A stretch of 64,000 nucleotides of DNA from Streptomyces roseoviridis (lineage in GTDB: Bacteria > Actinomycetota > Actinomycetes > Streptomycetales > Streptomycetaceae): contig NZ_BAAAWU010000001.1 of NCBI RefSeq assembly GCF_039535235.1, forward strand, positions 496,001 to 560,000. Reading direction: 5' to 3'. Both the position numbers and the translations under genes were made by a program. The notes below the pieces were generated by a model. It was given only the letters and a program-made list of their open reading frames with translations, ran no database searches and had not been told where the DNA came from. Each line of letters opens with the position of its first letter. The stretch's first letter is position 1. Positions 52,232 through 60,804 of the stretch are shown one piece after another.

Positions 52232-52717
52232 GTGTCCACCGCCCGTATGAGCCGTACTCCGCTGCCCGGCATCGGCGTGCGCTACGACCTGACCACCCGT
52301 GAGGACCGCCGGCTCTCGGTCGTCGCGAGCCGCGACGGCACACGGACGCTCAGCGCGTACCACCGTGACGACCCCGATCAGTGCTCCCTGTCGGTACGGC
52401 TGACGGCAGGCGAGTCGGAGGCCCTGATCGACGCCCTGATGCCCTCGCACCACAGCCCGAACCTGCTCTCCACCACGGACCTCGGCCTCGTGGCCGAGCG
52501 GATCGCGCTGTCCTCCGCCTCCCACTGGAACGGCCGCCACCTCGGCGAGACCCGGATGCGCACCCGTACCGGCGTCTCGATCGTCGCCGTGCTGCGCCGC
52601 GCCGACGCCATCCCCTCCCCCGGCCCCGACTTCCGCCTCGCCGGGGGCGACACCCTCATCGTCATCGGCACCCGCGAAGGGGTCGACGCCGCCGCCCTGA
52701 TACTCGAAAGGGAGTGA
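52232..52717 (+). CDS. TrkA-C regulatory subunit of a cation:proton antiporter (KhtT-like)
   Basis: A 161-residue cytosolic protein. N-terminal region PLPGIGVRYDLTTREDRRLSV is the KhtT-type domain; the C-terminal ~75 residues are a RCK_C/TrkA_C domain (TRTGVSIVAVLRRADAIPSP ... GDTLIVIGTREGVDAAALIL). GTG start with AGGAG seven bases upstream. It precedes the antiporter by three bases and probably gates it in response to a ligand (c-di-AMP or pH in other bacteria). Confidence 0.86.
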   Translation: MSTARMSRTPLPGIGVRYDLTTREDRRLSVVASRDGTRTLSAYHRDDPDQCSLSVRLTAGESEALIDALMPSHHSPNLLSTTDLGLVAERIALSSASHWNGRHLGETRMRTRTGVSIVAVLRRADAIPSPGPDFRLAGGDTLIVIGTREGVDAAALILERE

Positions 52718-52720
52718 TCC

Positions 52721-54022
52721 ATGCACTCGTCCGCCGTCTTCCTCATCGAGTTCGGTGCGATCATCCTCGGCCTGGGCCTCCTCGGCCGGATCGCCGGACG
52801 GCTGAAGTTCTCCCCCATCCCCCTCTATCTGCTCGCCGGACTCGCCTTCGGCGAGGGCGGGTTGCTGCCGCTCGGCGCGAGCGAGGAGTTCGTCGCCATC
52901 GGCGCCGAGATCGGCGTCATCCTGCTGCTGCTCATGCTCGGCCTCGAGTACACGGCCACCGACCTGGTCACCAACCTCAGGACCCAGTATCCGGCCGGTC
53001 TCGTCGACGCCGCCCTCAACGCCCTCCCCGGCGCGGCCATGGCCCTGCTCCTCGGCTGGGGTCCGGTCGCCGCCGTGGTCCTGGCGGGGGTCACCTGGAT
53101 CTCCTCCTCCGGCGTCATCGCCAAGGTGCTCGGCGACCTGGGCCGGCTGGGCAACCGGGAGACCCCGGTCGTCCTGAGCATCCTGGTCCTGGAAGACCTG
53201 GCCATGGCGGTCTACCTGCCCATCGTCACCGCGCTCCTCGCCGGCGTCGGCCTCGCCGCGGGCAGCGTCACCCTGGCCGTCGCGCTCGGCGTGGCGGGCC
53301 TGGTGCTGTTCCTCGCGGTCCGCTACGGGCGGCTCATATCCCGCTTCGTCTCCAGCGACGACCCGGAGAAGCTGCTCCTCGTGGTCCTGGGCCTGACCCT
53401 GCTGGTCGCCGGCCTCGCCCAGCAGCTCCAGGTCTCGGCCGCCGTCGGCGCGTTCCTGGTGGGCATCGCCCTGTCCGGTGAGGTCGCCGAGGGCGCCCAC
53501 AACCTCCTCAGTCCGCTGCGCGACCTGTTCGCCGCCGTGTTCTTCGTGTTCTTCGGCCTCCACACCGACCCGGCCAGCATCCCACCCGTGCTGCTGCCCG
53601 CGCTCGCGTTGGCCGTCGTCACCGCCGCCACGAAGATCGCGACGGGCTACTGGGCGGCCCGGCGGTCGGGCATCTCCGTCAAGGGCCGCTGGCGCGCGGG
53701 CGGCACCCTGGTGGCCCGCGGCGAGTTCTCCATCGTCATCGCCGGACTGGCCGTCACCGCGGGCATCGAGCCGTCCCTGGGCCCGCTCGCCACCGCGTAC
53801 GTCCTCATCCTCGTCGTCCTGGGCCCGCTCACCGCCCGTTACACCGAGCCCCTCGCCACCCGGCTGTCCCGGCTGACCCGCCGTCACCGCCCGGACACCT
53901 CGGCCGGCGACGCCCCGCCGGCGCTCGCTTCCGAGGGGCCCGCCCTCACCGTCGACCCGGACACGGCGATGTCCGGATCTGCAACTCACATGACATTGCC
54001 GCCATCCCGAGGGGGTTCGTAG
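52721..54022 (+). CDS. CPA2 family K+(Na+):H+ antiporter (KhtU/KefB-like)
   Basis: A 433-residue membrane transporter with ~12-13 hydrophobic segments. CPA2 features include SPIPLYLLAGLAFGEGGLLP, VTWISSSGVIAKVLGDLGRL and LSILVLEDLAMAVYLPIV with the conserved acidic pair region. The C-terminal ~45 residues are hydrophilic and lack an NAD-binding domain, consistent with a separate regulatory subunit encoded just upstream. Expected role: cation efflux and pH/osmotic homeostasis. Confidence 0.88.
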   Translation: MHSSAVFLIEFGAIILGLGLLGRIAGRLKFSPIPLYLLAGLAFGEGGLLPLGASEEFVAIGAEIGVILLLLMLGLEYTATDLVTNLRTQYPAGLVDAALNALPGAAMALLLGWGPVAAVVLAGVTWISSSGVIAKVLGDLGRLGNRETPVVLSILVLEDLAMAVYLPIVTALLAGVGLAAGSVTLAVALGVAGLVLFLAVRYGRLISRFVSSDDPEKLLLVVLGLTLLVAGLAQQLQVSAAVGAFLVGIALSGEVAEGAHNLLSPLRDLFAAVFFVFFGLHTDPASIPPVLLPALALAVVTAATKIATGYWAARRSGISVKGRWRAGGTLVARGEFSIVIAGLAVTAGIEPSLGPLATAYVLILVVLGPLTARYTEPLATRLSRLTRRHRPDTSAGDAPPALASEGPALTVDPDTAMSGSATHMTLPPSRGGS

Positions 54023-54084
54023 CGTGGGAGCACAGCCACCGGGCCCCGTTCCGGGGACCCACCGCACCACGTAGAAGGGCAGTC

Positions 54085-54741
54085 ATGCCGACCACCACGC
54101 CTTCCCCCGCCACGCCTTCCGCCGCCTCCCCCGCGGCGCCCTCCACCGCCGCGGCGTCGACCACCCTGCGCGAGCTCAGCGGCTTCGACCCGACCCCGGC
54201 CTCGCTCGCCGGATCCACCCTGATCCTGGTGGACTACCAGAACACCTACACGCGGGGCGTGATGGAGCTGGCCGGCTGGGAGGCCGCCCTCGACGCGGCC
54301 GCGGAGCTGCTCGCGCGTGCCCGGGCCGCGGGCGCCCGGGTCGTCCACGTCATCAACGACGGCGGCGAGGGGACCCCGTACGACATCCGTGCCGAGATCG
54401 GGCAGATCCATCCCCGGGTGGCGCCGGTGGAGGGCGAGCCGGTGGTGGTCAAGACCGCGCCCGACGCGTTCGTCGGCACGGACCTCGGCGAGCACCTCGA
54501 CGCGGCCGGCACCAAGGACGTCGTCGTCGCCGGGTTCATGACTCACATGTGCGTGGCGTTCACGACGGCCGGGGCCTTTCTGCGCGGCAACCGCCCCACC
54601 GTCGTCGCCGACGCCTGCGCCACCCGCCCCCTGGCCACCCCGGGCGGCCAGGTGTCCGCCGAGCAGCTCCACCGGGGCGCGCTCGCGACGATCGGGGACC
54701 TGTACGGGGTGGTGGTGCCGGACGCGTCGGCGCTGAGGTGA
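54085..54741 (+). CDS. isochorismatase-family cysteine hydrolase
   Basis: A 218-residue hydrolase with an Ala/Ser/Pro/Thr-rich N-terminus (~30 residues), then LILVDYQNTYTRGVMELAGW (catalytic Asp ~residue 50), VVVKTAPDAFVGTDLGEHL (Lys ~122) and GFMTHMCVAFTTAGAF (Cys ~153). The triad Asp-Lys-Cys is complete. Substrate unknown; nicotinamidase or biuret-like amidase activity is possible. GAAGGG lies near the ATG. Confidence 0.85.
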   Translation: MPTTTPSPATPSAASPAAPSTAAASTTLRELSGFDPTPASLAGSTLILVDYQNTYTRGVMELAGWEAALDAAAELLARARAAGARVVHVINDGGEGTPYDIRAEIGQIHPRVAPVEGEPVVVKTAPDAFVGTDLGEHLDAAGTKDVVVAGFMTHMCVAFTTAGAFLRGNRPTVVADACATRPLATPGGQVSAEQLHRGALATIGDLYGVVVPDASALR

Positions 54742-54872
54742 CGGGACGGGACGGAGGAGGCCGGGGCCCCGCGCTGCGCCCGCCCTGACGCCGAGCGGGG
54801 CCTCGCCCCGGGTGCCGACACTGCCGACACCGCCGACGAAGGGAGGCGCCGCCGGGGTGGCCCGTACGTTCC

Positions 54873-55595
54873 TCAGAGGCGGCGGAACACGGACACGACC
54901 TTGCCCAGGATCGTCGCCTCGTCGCCGGGGATCGGCTCGTAGCGCGGGTTGGCGGGGAGCAGCCAGACGTGCGGGCCGTCATGGGAGAGGCGCTTGACGG
55001 TGGCCTCCCCGTCCAGCATGGCGGCGACGATGTCGCCGTCGTCCGCGGTGTCCTGGGCCCGGACGACCACGACGTCGCCGTCCTCGATGTGGGCGTCCCG
55101 CATCGAGTCGCCGACGACGGTGACGGCGAACACCCGGCCCGCGCCGACGACCTGGGCGGGCAGCACGAGGGTGTCCTCGACGTGCTCCTCGGCGGTGATG
55201 GGCGCACCGGCCGCGATGCGCCCGACCAAGGGCACGACCACGGCCTGTCGTTCTCCCTCCCGCGCGATCGGGCTCTGTGGCCCGACGCCGGTCGCGCCGG
55301 TGCGCGGGCCCCCGCCGGTCGCGTCGGTGTCCGGTCCGCCGTCGGCGAGCACGTACGCGCGCGGGCGCTGGGGGTCCTGCCGCAGGACGCCCTTCTTCTC
55401 CAGGGCCCGGATCTGGTGCGAGACGCTGGACGTGCTGAGGAGCCCCGCGGCCGCGGCGATCTCCCGCATCGACGGCGGGAAGCCGTGCTGCCGCGTGTGC
55501 AGGCGGATGATGTCCAGGACCTGCTGCTGTCGCTCGGTCAGCCCGTCCCGGTTCGTCCGGGTGCCCGGCGGCCGGCCGGCACGGTTCCTGCCCAT
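54873..55595 (-). CDS. lexA: LexA-type repressor, probable second LexA
   Basis: A 240-residue LexA. N-terminal winged helix LTERQQQVLDIIRLHTRQHG and STSSVSHQIRALEKKG (residues 19-70), a Gly/Asp-rich linker (~85-110), self-cleavage site Ala129-Gly130 in VGRIAAGAPI, and serine/lysine dyad Ser164 (VVGDSM) and Lys201 (ATVKRL). So RecA-stimulated cleavage should work. No GAAC-N4-GTTC SOS box is visible within ~100 bases upstream, unlike the usual self-regulated lexA. It may be a paralogue of the main LexA. Start ATG at 55595 with CGGAGG upstream. Confidence 0.85.
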   Translation of the reverse strand: MGRNRAGRPPGTRTNRDGLTERQQQVLDIIRLHTRQHGFPPSMREIAAAAGLLSTSSVSHQIRALEKKGVLRQDPQRPRAYVLADGGPDTDATGGGPRTGATGVGPQSPIAREGERQAVVVPLVGRIAAGAPITAEEHVEDTLVLPAQVVGAGRVFAVTVVGDSMRDAHIEDGDVVVVRAQDTADDGDIVAAMLDGEATVKRLSHDGPHVWLLPANPRYEPIPGDEATILGKVVSVFRRL

Positions 55596-55704
55596 GGTCG
55601 GCCTCCGTTCTTCAGCTTCGCCGATGAGGGCACACTAACCCGGACCACCGGCATCGCAGCAGGTCGGGGTCCGGGTGCCGGCCGGCACGCCCGCTGCCGA
55701 CCGG

Positions 55705-56325
55705 TCACTCGAAGCGCGAGGGGTCGCCCGCTCCGCGCCGTACGACCTCGGCGCCGCCGCCGGAGAAGTCGACCACCGTCGTGGGCTCGGTGCCGCAGTC
55801 GCCCGAGTCGACGACGGCGTCGAGCACGTGGTCGAGCCGTTCCTTGATCTCCCAGCCCTGCGTCAGCGGCTCCTCCTCGTCGGGCAGGAGCAGCGTGCTC
55901 GACACCAGGGGCTCGCCCAGTTCGGCGACGAGCGCCCGGGCGACGGGGTGGTCCGGGATCCGCACGCCGACGGTCTTCTTCTTGGGGTGCATCAGCCGGC
56001 GCGGGACCTCCTTGGTGGCGGGGAGGATGAAGGTGTAGCTGCCCGGAGTCGCCGCCTTGACGGCGCGGAAGACGTCGTTGTCGACGTGCACGAACTGTCC
56101 GAGCTGGGCGAAGTTCTCACAGACCAGGGTGAAGTGGTGCCGGTCGTCCAGGCGCCGGATGGTCTTGATCCGCTCCAGGGCGTCGTGGTTGCCGATGCGG
56201 CAGCCGAGCGCGAAGCAGGAGTCGGTGGGGTACGCGATCAGGGATCCGGACCGGAGGCTGTCGACCACCGTGCCGATGGTGCGCGGCTGCGGGGACTGGG
56301 GATGGACGTCGAAGTACTTGGCCAT
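55705..56325 (-). CDS. Sua5/YrdC/YciO family protein
   Basis: A 206-residue protein with the Sua5/YrdC double-stranded-RNA-binding fold: GSLIAYPTDSCFALGCRIGN, ERIKTIRRLDDRHHFTLVCENFAQL and KKKTVGVRIPDHPVARALVAELG. Family members synthesise threonylcarbamoyl-adenylate for tRNA t6A modification, but the YciO subgroup, which this resembles by its N-terminus MAKYFDVHPQSPQPRTI, has an unsettled role. ATG at 56325; a single-gene unit. Confidence 0.85.
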   Translation of the reverse strand: MAKYFDVHPQSPQPRTIGTVVDSLRSGSLIAYPTDSCFALGCRIGNHDALERIKTIRRLDDRHHFTLVCENFAQLGQFVHVDNDVFRAVKAATPGSYTFILPATKEVPRRLMHPKKKTVGVRIPDHPVARALVAELGEPLVSSTLLLPDEEEPLTQGWEIKERLDHVLDAVVDSGDCGTEPTTVVDFSGGGAEVVRRGAGDPSRFE

Positions 56326-56490
56326 TTTCCGACCCTACGGGATCCGCCGCGTCCGGACGCGGGACGGCGGTGCGCCCGCCCCTTCCGGGCGGGCGATCCG
56401 GCGCGTCGACGGCATCGCTCCGGGCTCCGGACGCACGCGCCGGGGGTGGGACGCGGCCCCCGGCATCCGGTTGTGCAGGGCCGATCCCGC

Positions 56491-56544
56491 CGACCCGGGG
56501 TCTCCCGCCGACCCGGGGTCTCCCGCCGGCCCGGGGCCTGCCGC
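56491..56544. repeat. 18-base tandem repeat
   Basis: CGACCCGGGGTCTCCCGC occurs twice head to tail (56491-56508, 56509-56526), followed by a degenerate third copy. Each unit contains GACCCGGGGTC, itself palindromic. Non-coding as far as can be seen. Confidence 0.75.
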
Positions 56545-56590
56545 CGGACGGGTCCTCGCGGTCGGCGGCCGGGCACCGGCGCCCGGCCGC

Positions 56591-56680
56591 GGGCCGACGG
56601 GCCACGGACCGACGGACCGACGGACCGACGGGCGACGGGCGACGGACCGACGGGCCGACGGGCCGACGGGCCGACGGACC
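56591..56680. repeat. 8-base tandem repeat array CCGACGG(G/A)
   Basis: About eleven copies of an eight-base unit, with one or two slips of a base, fill the end of the 354-base gap 56326-56679 and run up to the stop codon of the next gene. No gene was recognised in the rest of the gap. Confidence 0.8.
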
Positions 56681-56943
56681 TACCGGCCTATGACGCGGAT
56701 CCTCAGCTCGTACGGTCTTCCGCTGCTGATGGCCTCCGCCTGGTCGGCCAGGTCGGCCGGGGTGAAGCCGAGGAGCGCCCGCTCCGCCGCCGCGCGCAGC
56801 AGCGGCACGATCGTCGCCGCGGGTCGTCCCCGGTGGGAGACCGCGAGCTCGGCGAACACCTGCTGGTAGGGGGCGTCGTACCCGCTCGCGGCGTCCACGA
56901 GGAGGTGGTCGAGGTGCTGTCGGTCCACGCTGAGCTCACCCAT
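56680..56943 (-). CDS. small unknown protein
   Basis: An 87-residue soluble protein, MGELSVDRQHLDHLLVDAAS at the N-terminus and RALLGFTPADLADQAEAISS near the C-terminus; probably helical. The start at 56943 has AAGGGAG upstream. A candidate tandem-repeat array lies immediately after its stop. Family not recognised. Confidence 0.65.
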   Translation of the reverse strand: MGELSVDRQHLDHLLVDAASGYDAPYQQVFAELAVSHRGRPAATIVPLLRAAAERALLGFTPADLADQAEAISSGRPYELRIRVIGR

Positions 56944-57630
56944 GACGGCTCCCTTGCGACGGTGGGCCGGCACTCCCGGCCCCATGTCCTCCGACGCTAC
57001 GGGCCGGGTCTGACAGTGCCCGTGGCCGCGCCTCCGCCGCCGACCACGACCGACTTGTCGACTCCTGGCCGGCGTCCCTGATCGATCCGCCGAGCGCCCG
57101 GCACGGCGGGTCGAGGCTCTTCGACGTCGGGCACAGCGGCTTACGGCATCCGCGGTGGCCGGCCGCCCGACGGGGACGGCCGAGGCCCACGGGTCGCGGG
57201 GGCCGGGCCGGGCAGGGCCGACGACGGTCCCGGAACCCGCGCAGGCAAGCCGCGAGCGGGCGGCCACGTGCGGGCGGCCACGGCGATCACCACGAAGGAC
57301 CGGGACTCCGCCCTGCGGCCCTTGGCCGTCACCGCCGCAGGAGGCCCGCGCACGGCCGGGCCGCCGTCCCGGCTGACGCCGACGAGGTGCGCCGCAACCC
57401 CGTCGAGCCGCGCAGCCGCAGGCAGGGGCCATGAATCCCTCCGCAGCGGGCACTCGTCCTGCGGAAGCGCCCGGGGGTACCCCACCCCCGGGCGCTCAGG
57501 CGTGCGCACTACTTCTCATATGAGCACTGCTGTGCATACGTTCCCCGAAGCGGGGCACCCGTACGGTCACACCGGCGCCGTCGATCACGGCGGCCGGTCG
57601 GAAAAGCCGAATCGTCCGCTGGGAGGCGCC
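56944..57630. other. 687-base region without a recognised gene
   Basis: Divergent gap between the small unknown gene and the GCS2-type ligase gene. Frames here are shadows without ribosome sites. A palindrome CTCATATGAG (57515-57524) in a locally AT-richer stretch marks a likely promoter/operator for the ligase operon; it includes the ATG at 57520, an alternative ligase start. Confidence 0.4.
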
Positions 57631-58821
57631 GTGACCGTCAGGATCGGGGTCGAGGAAGAGTTCCACCTGATCGACGTCGAAAGCGGGGCACTCGCCCCGC
57701 GAGCCGATGCGGTGCTCCGCAGGCTGGGCGCGCACGCGGAGGGATACGCACGCGAACTGCAGCAGTCGGTGGTGGAGACCAACAGCGGAGTGCACGACTC
57801 CCTGGAGGACCTGCACGCGGATCTGGCCGCCTCGAGGCGACGGCTCGACCGGGCCGCCTCCTCCCAGGGCCTGGCCATCGCCGCCGCGGGCACCGCGCCG
57901 CTGAGCCGGCTCGGCACCGTGCCGCCGACCACGGACGCGCGGTACCTGCACATGACGGACGAGTACCGGCGGCTCGCCGACGAGCAGCTGATCTGCGGTG
58001 CCCAGGTGCACATCGACGTGCCGGACCGGGACACCGCGGTGCGGGCCATGTGCGCCGTCAGCCCCTGGCTGCCGCCGCTCCTGGCCCTGTCCGCCAGCTC
58101 GCCCTTCTGGCTCGGCGAGGACACCGGCTACGCGAGCTGGCGCACCATGGTGTGGCAGCGCTGGCCCACCTCGGGCGCACCGGCGTGCTTCGCCGATGCC
58201 GAGGAGTACGACCGCACGCTGGACGAGCTCGTCCGCTCGGGCGTGCTCAGCGACTCCGGCATGATCTATTACGACATCCGCCCGTCGGCGCACCTGCAGA
58301 CGCTCGAACTGCGCATCTGCGACGCCTGCCCCCGCGTCGAGACGGTGGTGCTGATCGCCGCGCTCTTCCGGGCGCTCGTCACTGACGCCTGCGAGACGGT
58401 CCGGGCCACCGGCAGCGCGGGATGCGACGGCCGGCACGAATGGCTGCGCGCGGCCACCTGGCGGGCCGCCCGGTCCGGTCTGGAGGGCGACCTCATCGAC
58501 CCCGTCACCCGGCTCGCGGCGCCCGCCCCCGCGGTCGTACGCGGCATGCTCCGGCGGCTGCGCCCGACCCTGGAGGAGCACGGGGACTGGGAGGCCGTCG
58601 TCTCCCTGACGGAGGAGGCCCTGGCCCGCGGCAGCGCCGCCCACCGCCTGCGGACCAAGGCCGCGGAGGAGGACCTGCTCGCGGCCCTGGACGACGTCCT
58701 CGCCCAGACCCGTGGAGAGGTGCTCCGCCCCGCCGGCAGCGGCCGGGGGCCGAGGCGCATCGGGGCCACCCACACCCGGCCGGGCGGTCGGCGGGACGGC
58801 TGGACGGCGGCGAGCGCCTGA
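57631..58821 (+). CDS. GCS2-type carboxylate-amine ligase (YbdK family)
   Basis: A 396-residue ATP-dependent ligase of the glutamate-cysteine ligase 2/YbdK family: VRIGVEEEFHLIDVESGALA at the start, LQQSVVETNSGVHDSLEDLH, ICGAQVHIDVPDRDTAV, and YYDIRPSAHLQTLELRICDA with the active-site Arg/Glu set. It should join a carboxylate to an amine (a gamma-peptide bond) through an acyl phosphate. GTG 57631 has GGGAGG directly upstream; ATG 57520 would add 37 residues. First gene of a four-ORF operon with an amidotransferase and a peptidase, which argues for a small-peptide product rather than glutathione/mycothiol chemistry. Confidence 0.86.
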   Translation: MTVRIGVEEEFHLIDVESGALAPRADAVLRRLGAHAEGYARELQQSVVETNSGVHDSLEDLHADLAASRRRLDRAASSQGLAIAAAGTAPLSRLGTVPPTTDARYLHMTDEYRRLADEQLICGAQVHIDVPDRDTAVRAMCAVSPWLPPLLALSASSPFWLGEDTGYASWRTMVWQRWPTSGAPACFADAEEYDRTLDELVRSGVLSDSGMIYYDIRPSAHLQTLELRICDACPRVETVVLIAALFRALVTDACETVRATGSAGCDGRHEWLRAATWRAARSGLEGDLIDPVTRLAAPAPAVVRGMLRRLRPTLEEHGDWEAVVSLTEEALARGSAAHRLRTKAAEEDLLAALDDVLAQTRGEVLRPAGSGRGPRRIGATHTRPGGRRDGWTAASA

Positions 58822-58874
58822 CGGCGACCGCGGGCCTCCGCACGCCGGCGGGAACCGGTTCCCCGGCCCGTACC

Positions 58875-58935
58875 GCCAACACCACACCGACAGCACACAC
58901 CACAGCACAACCAGAGCACATCCAGAGCACCATCC
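58875..58935 (+). promoter_or_regulatory. C/A-rich, G-poor leader segment
   Basis: About 60 bases made almost only of C and A, including two copies of CCAGAGCAC (58911-58919, 58922-58930), between the ligase stop and the 25-residue ORF. Such unstructured C-rich RNA could be a Rho-loading site or a translational enhancer. Strikingly different from the surrounding sequence. Confidence 0.45.
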
Positions 58936-58954
58936 GCGTCAAGGAGAACGGATC

Positions 58955-59032
58955 ATGCGAAAACGCACCGCCCCCTCCCCCAGTCCCCTGTATGTCGTCC
59001 TGTCCGAGGGAGGTCCGGCGTGTGCGGCCTGA
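58955..59032 (+). CDS. 25-residue peptide ORF coupled to the amidotransferase
   Basis: A very short ORF starting MRKRTAPSPSPLY and ending GGPACAA, with a strong AAGGAG site eight bases before its ATG. Its last 13 bases overlap the amidotransferase start, and it contains that gene's own ribosome site GGGAGG. It could be a leader peptide that couples or attenuates translation, or a substrate peptide for the flanking ligase, amidotransferase and peptidase. One Cys and five Pro/Ser-rich positions stand out. Confidence 0.6.
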   Translation: MRKRTAPSPSPLYVVLSEGGPACAA

Positions 59033-60804
59033 GCGGAGAGATCCGCTTCGACGGTGAGCGGCCCGACCTGGCCGCCGTGGAACGAATGACCGACAAGATG
59101 GCGGCACGGGGACCCGACGGCAAGGGCCTGTGGTCCCGGGGAGCCGTCGCCCTCGGTCACCGGCGGCTGAAGATCATCGATCTGTCGGACCGCGCGGCCC
59201 AGCCGATGACCGACGAGGAAGCGGGTCTCACCTGCGTCTTCAACGGCTGCATCTACAACTACGAGGAGCTGCGCGAGGAACTGCGCCGGCTGGGGCACCG
59301 CTTCACGACGACGTCGGACACCGAGGTCGTGCTCCGGGCGTACCGCGCATGGGGCACGGACTTCGTCCGCCACTTCGTCGGCATGTTCGCGGTGGCGATC
59401 GCGGAGCACGCCACCGGACGACTGGTGCTCGCCCGCGACCGGCTGGGCATCAAGCCGCTCTATCTGGCGGAGCGGCCGGGCCGGCTGCGGTTCGCGTCCA
59501 CGCTCCCCGCCCTCCTCGCGGCCGGCGGAGTGGACACCTCGCTCGACCCGGTCGCCGTGCACCACTACATGAGCTGGCAGTCGACGGTCCCCGCCCCGCA
59601 CACCGTCCTCAACGGCGTGCGCAAGCTCCCGCCCGCCACCGTGCGGGTGGTGGAACCGGACGGCACGCACCAGGACCACCGCTACTGGCAGCCCTCCTAC
59701 ACCCGCCGCGCCGAGCACGCCGGGATGGACGCGCAGGACTGGCGGGACGCCGTCCTCGCCGCGCTGCGCACCGCCGTCCGCCGCCGCATGGTGGCCGACG
59801 TGCCGGTCGGGGTGCTGCTCTCCGGCGGCCTGGACTCCAGTCTCATCGTCGCCCTGCTCGCCGAGGAGGGCCAGAAGGACCTGGCCACCTTCAGCGTGGG
59901 CTTCGACTCGGAGGGCGACGAGGAGGGCGACGAGTTCGTCTACTCCGACCGGGTGGCGCGGCTCTTCGGCACCGACCACCACCAGTTGATGGTGCCGTCG
60001 GACCGGGTGTCCACCGCCCTCGACGGTGCGGTGGCCGCGATGAGCGAGCCGATGACGAGCCACGACGTCGTCGCCTTCCACCTGTTGTCGGAGCTGGTCT
60101 CCAAGGAGGTCAGCGTCGTGCAGAGCGGCCAGGGCGCCGACGAGGTGTTCGCCGGCTACCACTGGCACCCGGCCATGGCCGAGGTCGCCCGCGCCCAGGC
60201 CGCCGAACGGTACGCCGACGTCTACTCCGACCGGTCGCACGCCGACCTGGAGAAGATCCTGCAGCCGGGCCTGCTGGCCGACGGCGACCCGTCCCGGGAG
60301 TACGTCCGCAGACACATGGCCGCGCCCGGCGCCGAGACCGCGCTCGACGCCGCACTGCGCACCGAGGCGCACGTGATGCTCGTCGACGACCCGGTCAAGC
60401 GCGTCGACAACATGACCATGGACTGGGGTCTGGAGGCCCGGGTGCCGTTCCTCGACCACGAACTGGTCGAGCTGGCCGCGGCCTGCCCGCCCGGACTGAA
60501 GCTCGCCCAGGGCGGCAAGGGCGTCCTGAAGGACGTGGGGCGCACGGTGCTGCCGGTGGACATCGTCGACCGGCAGAAGGGCTACTTCCCCGTACCGGCC
60601 ATCCGCCGAATGGCGGACCCGGTCCTGGAGCGGGTGCGCGAGGCACTGGCGGCTCCCGCCGCGCGCCGACGCGGGCTCTTCCGGGACGAGTACGTCGCCT
60701 CGCTCCTGGACGCCCCGGACGACCACCGTACGAACCGAGGGGCCAACGCCCTGTGGCAGGTAGCGTTGCTGGAGATATGGCTGCAGACGCACGGCATCGA
60801 CTGA
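59020..60804 (+). CDS. asparagine synthase-family class II amidotransferase
   Basis: A 594-residue AsnB-type enzyme. GTG start is followed by TGC, so removal of Met exposes the catalytic Cys of the class II glutaminase (CGLSGEIRFDG; GPDGKGLWSRGAVALGHRRL; FNGCIYNYEELREEL). The synthetase domain has the PP-loop LLSGGLDSSLIVALL near residue 268 and VKRVDNMTMDWGLEARVPFL. Among known relatives it looks closest to amidotransferases that amidate N-acetylglutaminylglutamine rather than to housekeeping asparagine synthetase. Coupled upstream to the 25-residue ORF and overlapped downstream by the S9 peptidase. Confidence 0.88.
   Translation: MCGLSGEIRFDGERPDLAAVERMTDKMAARGPDGKGLWSRGAVALGHRRLKIIDLSDRAAQPMTDEEAGLTCVFNGCIYNYEELREELRRLGHRFTTTSDTEVVLRAYRAWGTDFVRHFVGMFAVAIAEHATGRLVLARDRLGIKPLYLAERPGRLRFASTLPALLAAGGVDTSLDPVAVHHYMSWQSTVPAPHTVLNGVRKLPPATVRVVEPDGTHQDHRYWQPSYTRRAEHAGMDAQDWRDAVLAALRTAVRRRMVADVPVGVLLSGGLDSSLIVALLAEEGQKDLATFSVGFDSEGDEEGDEFVYSDRVARLFGTDHHQLMVPSDRVSTALDGAVAAMSEPMTSHDVVAFHLLSELVSKEVSVVQSGQGADEVFAGYHWHPAMAEVARAQAAERYADVYSDRSHADLEKILQPGLLADGDPSREYVRRHMAAPGAETALDAALRTEAHVMLVDDPVKRVDNMTMDWGLEARVPFLDHELVELAAACPPGLKLAQGGKGVLKDVGRTVLPVDIVDRQKGYFPVPAIRRMADPVLERVREALAAPAARRRGLFRDEYVASLLDAPDDHRTNRGANALWQVALLEIWLQTHGID

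Noticed and set aside
54765..54802. Hairpin GGCCCCGC / GCGGGGCC between isochorismatase and LexA genes
   Set aside because: The 22-base loop and only eight-base stem make it too weak to list as a terminator.
56591..56680. CRISPR array
   Set aside because: The repeat unit is eight bases with no spacers; a simple tandem repeat.
55675..57081. 468-residue plus-strand ORF
   Set aside because: Antisense to the Sua5/YciO gene and running through the tandem repeats; composition is repeat-driven.
59130..60776. Upstream extension of the S9 peptidase frame to 1225 residues
   Set aside because: The extension is a shadow of the amidotransferase gene; the peptidase domain begins after the ATG at 60777.
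58955..60804. Lasso-peptide cluster (precursor plus AsnB-type cyclase)
   Set aside because: No leader-peptide-binding (B1) or transglutaminase-like protease (B2) gene, and the AsnB protein keeps an intact glutaminase Cys. A lasso pathway is not supported.
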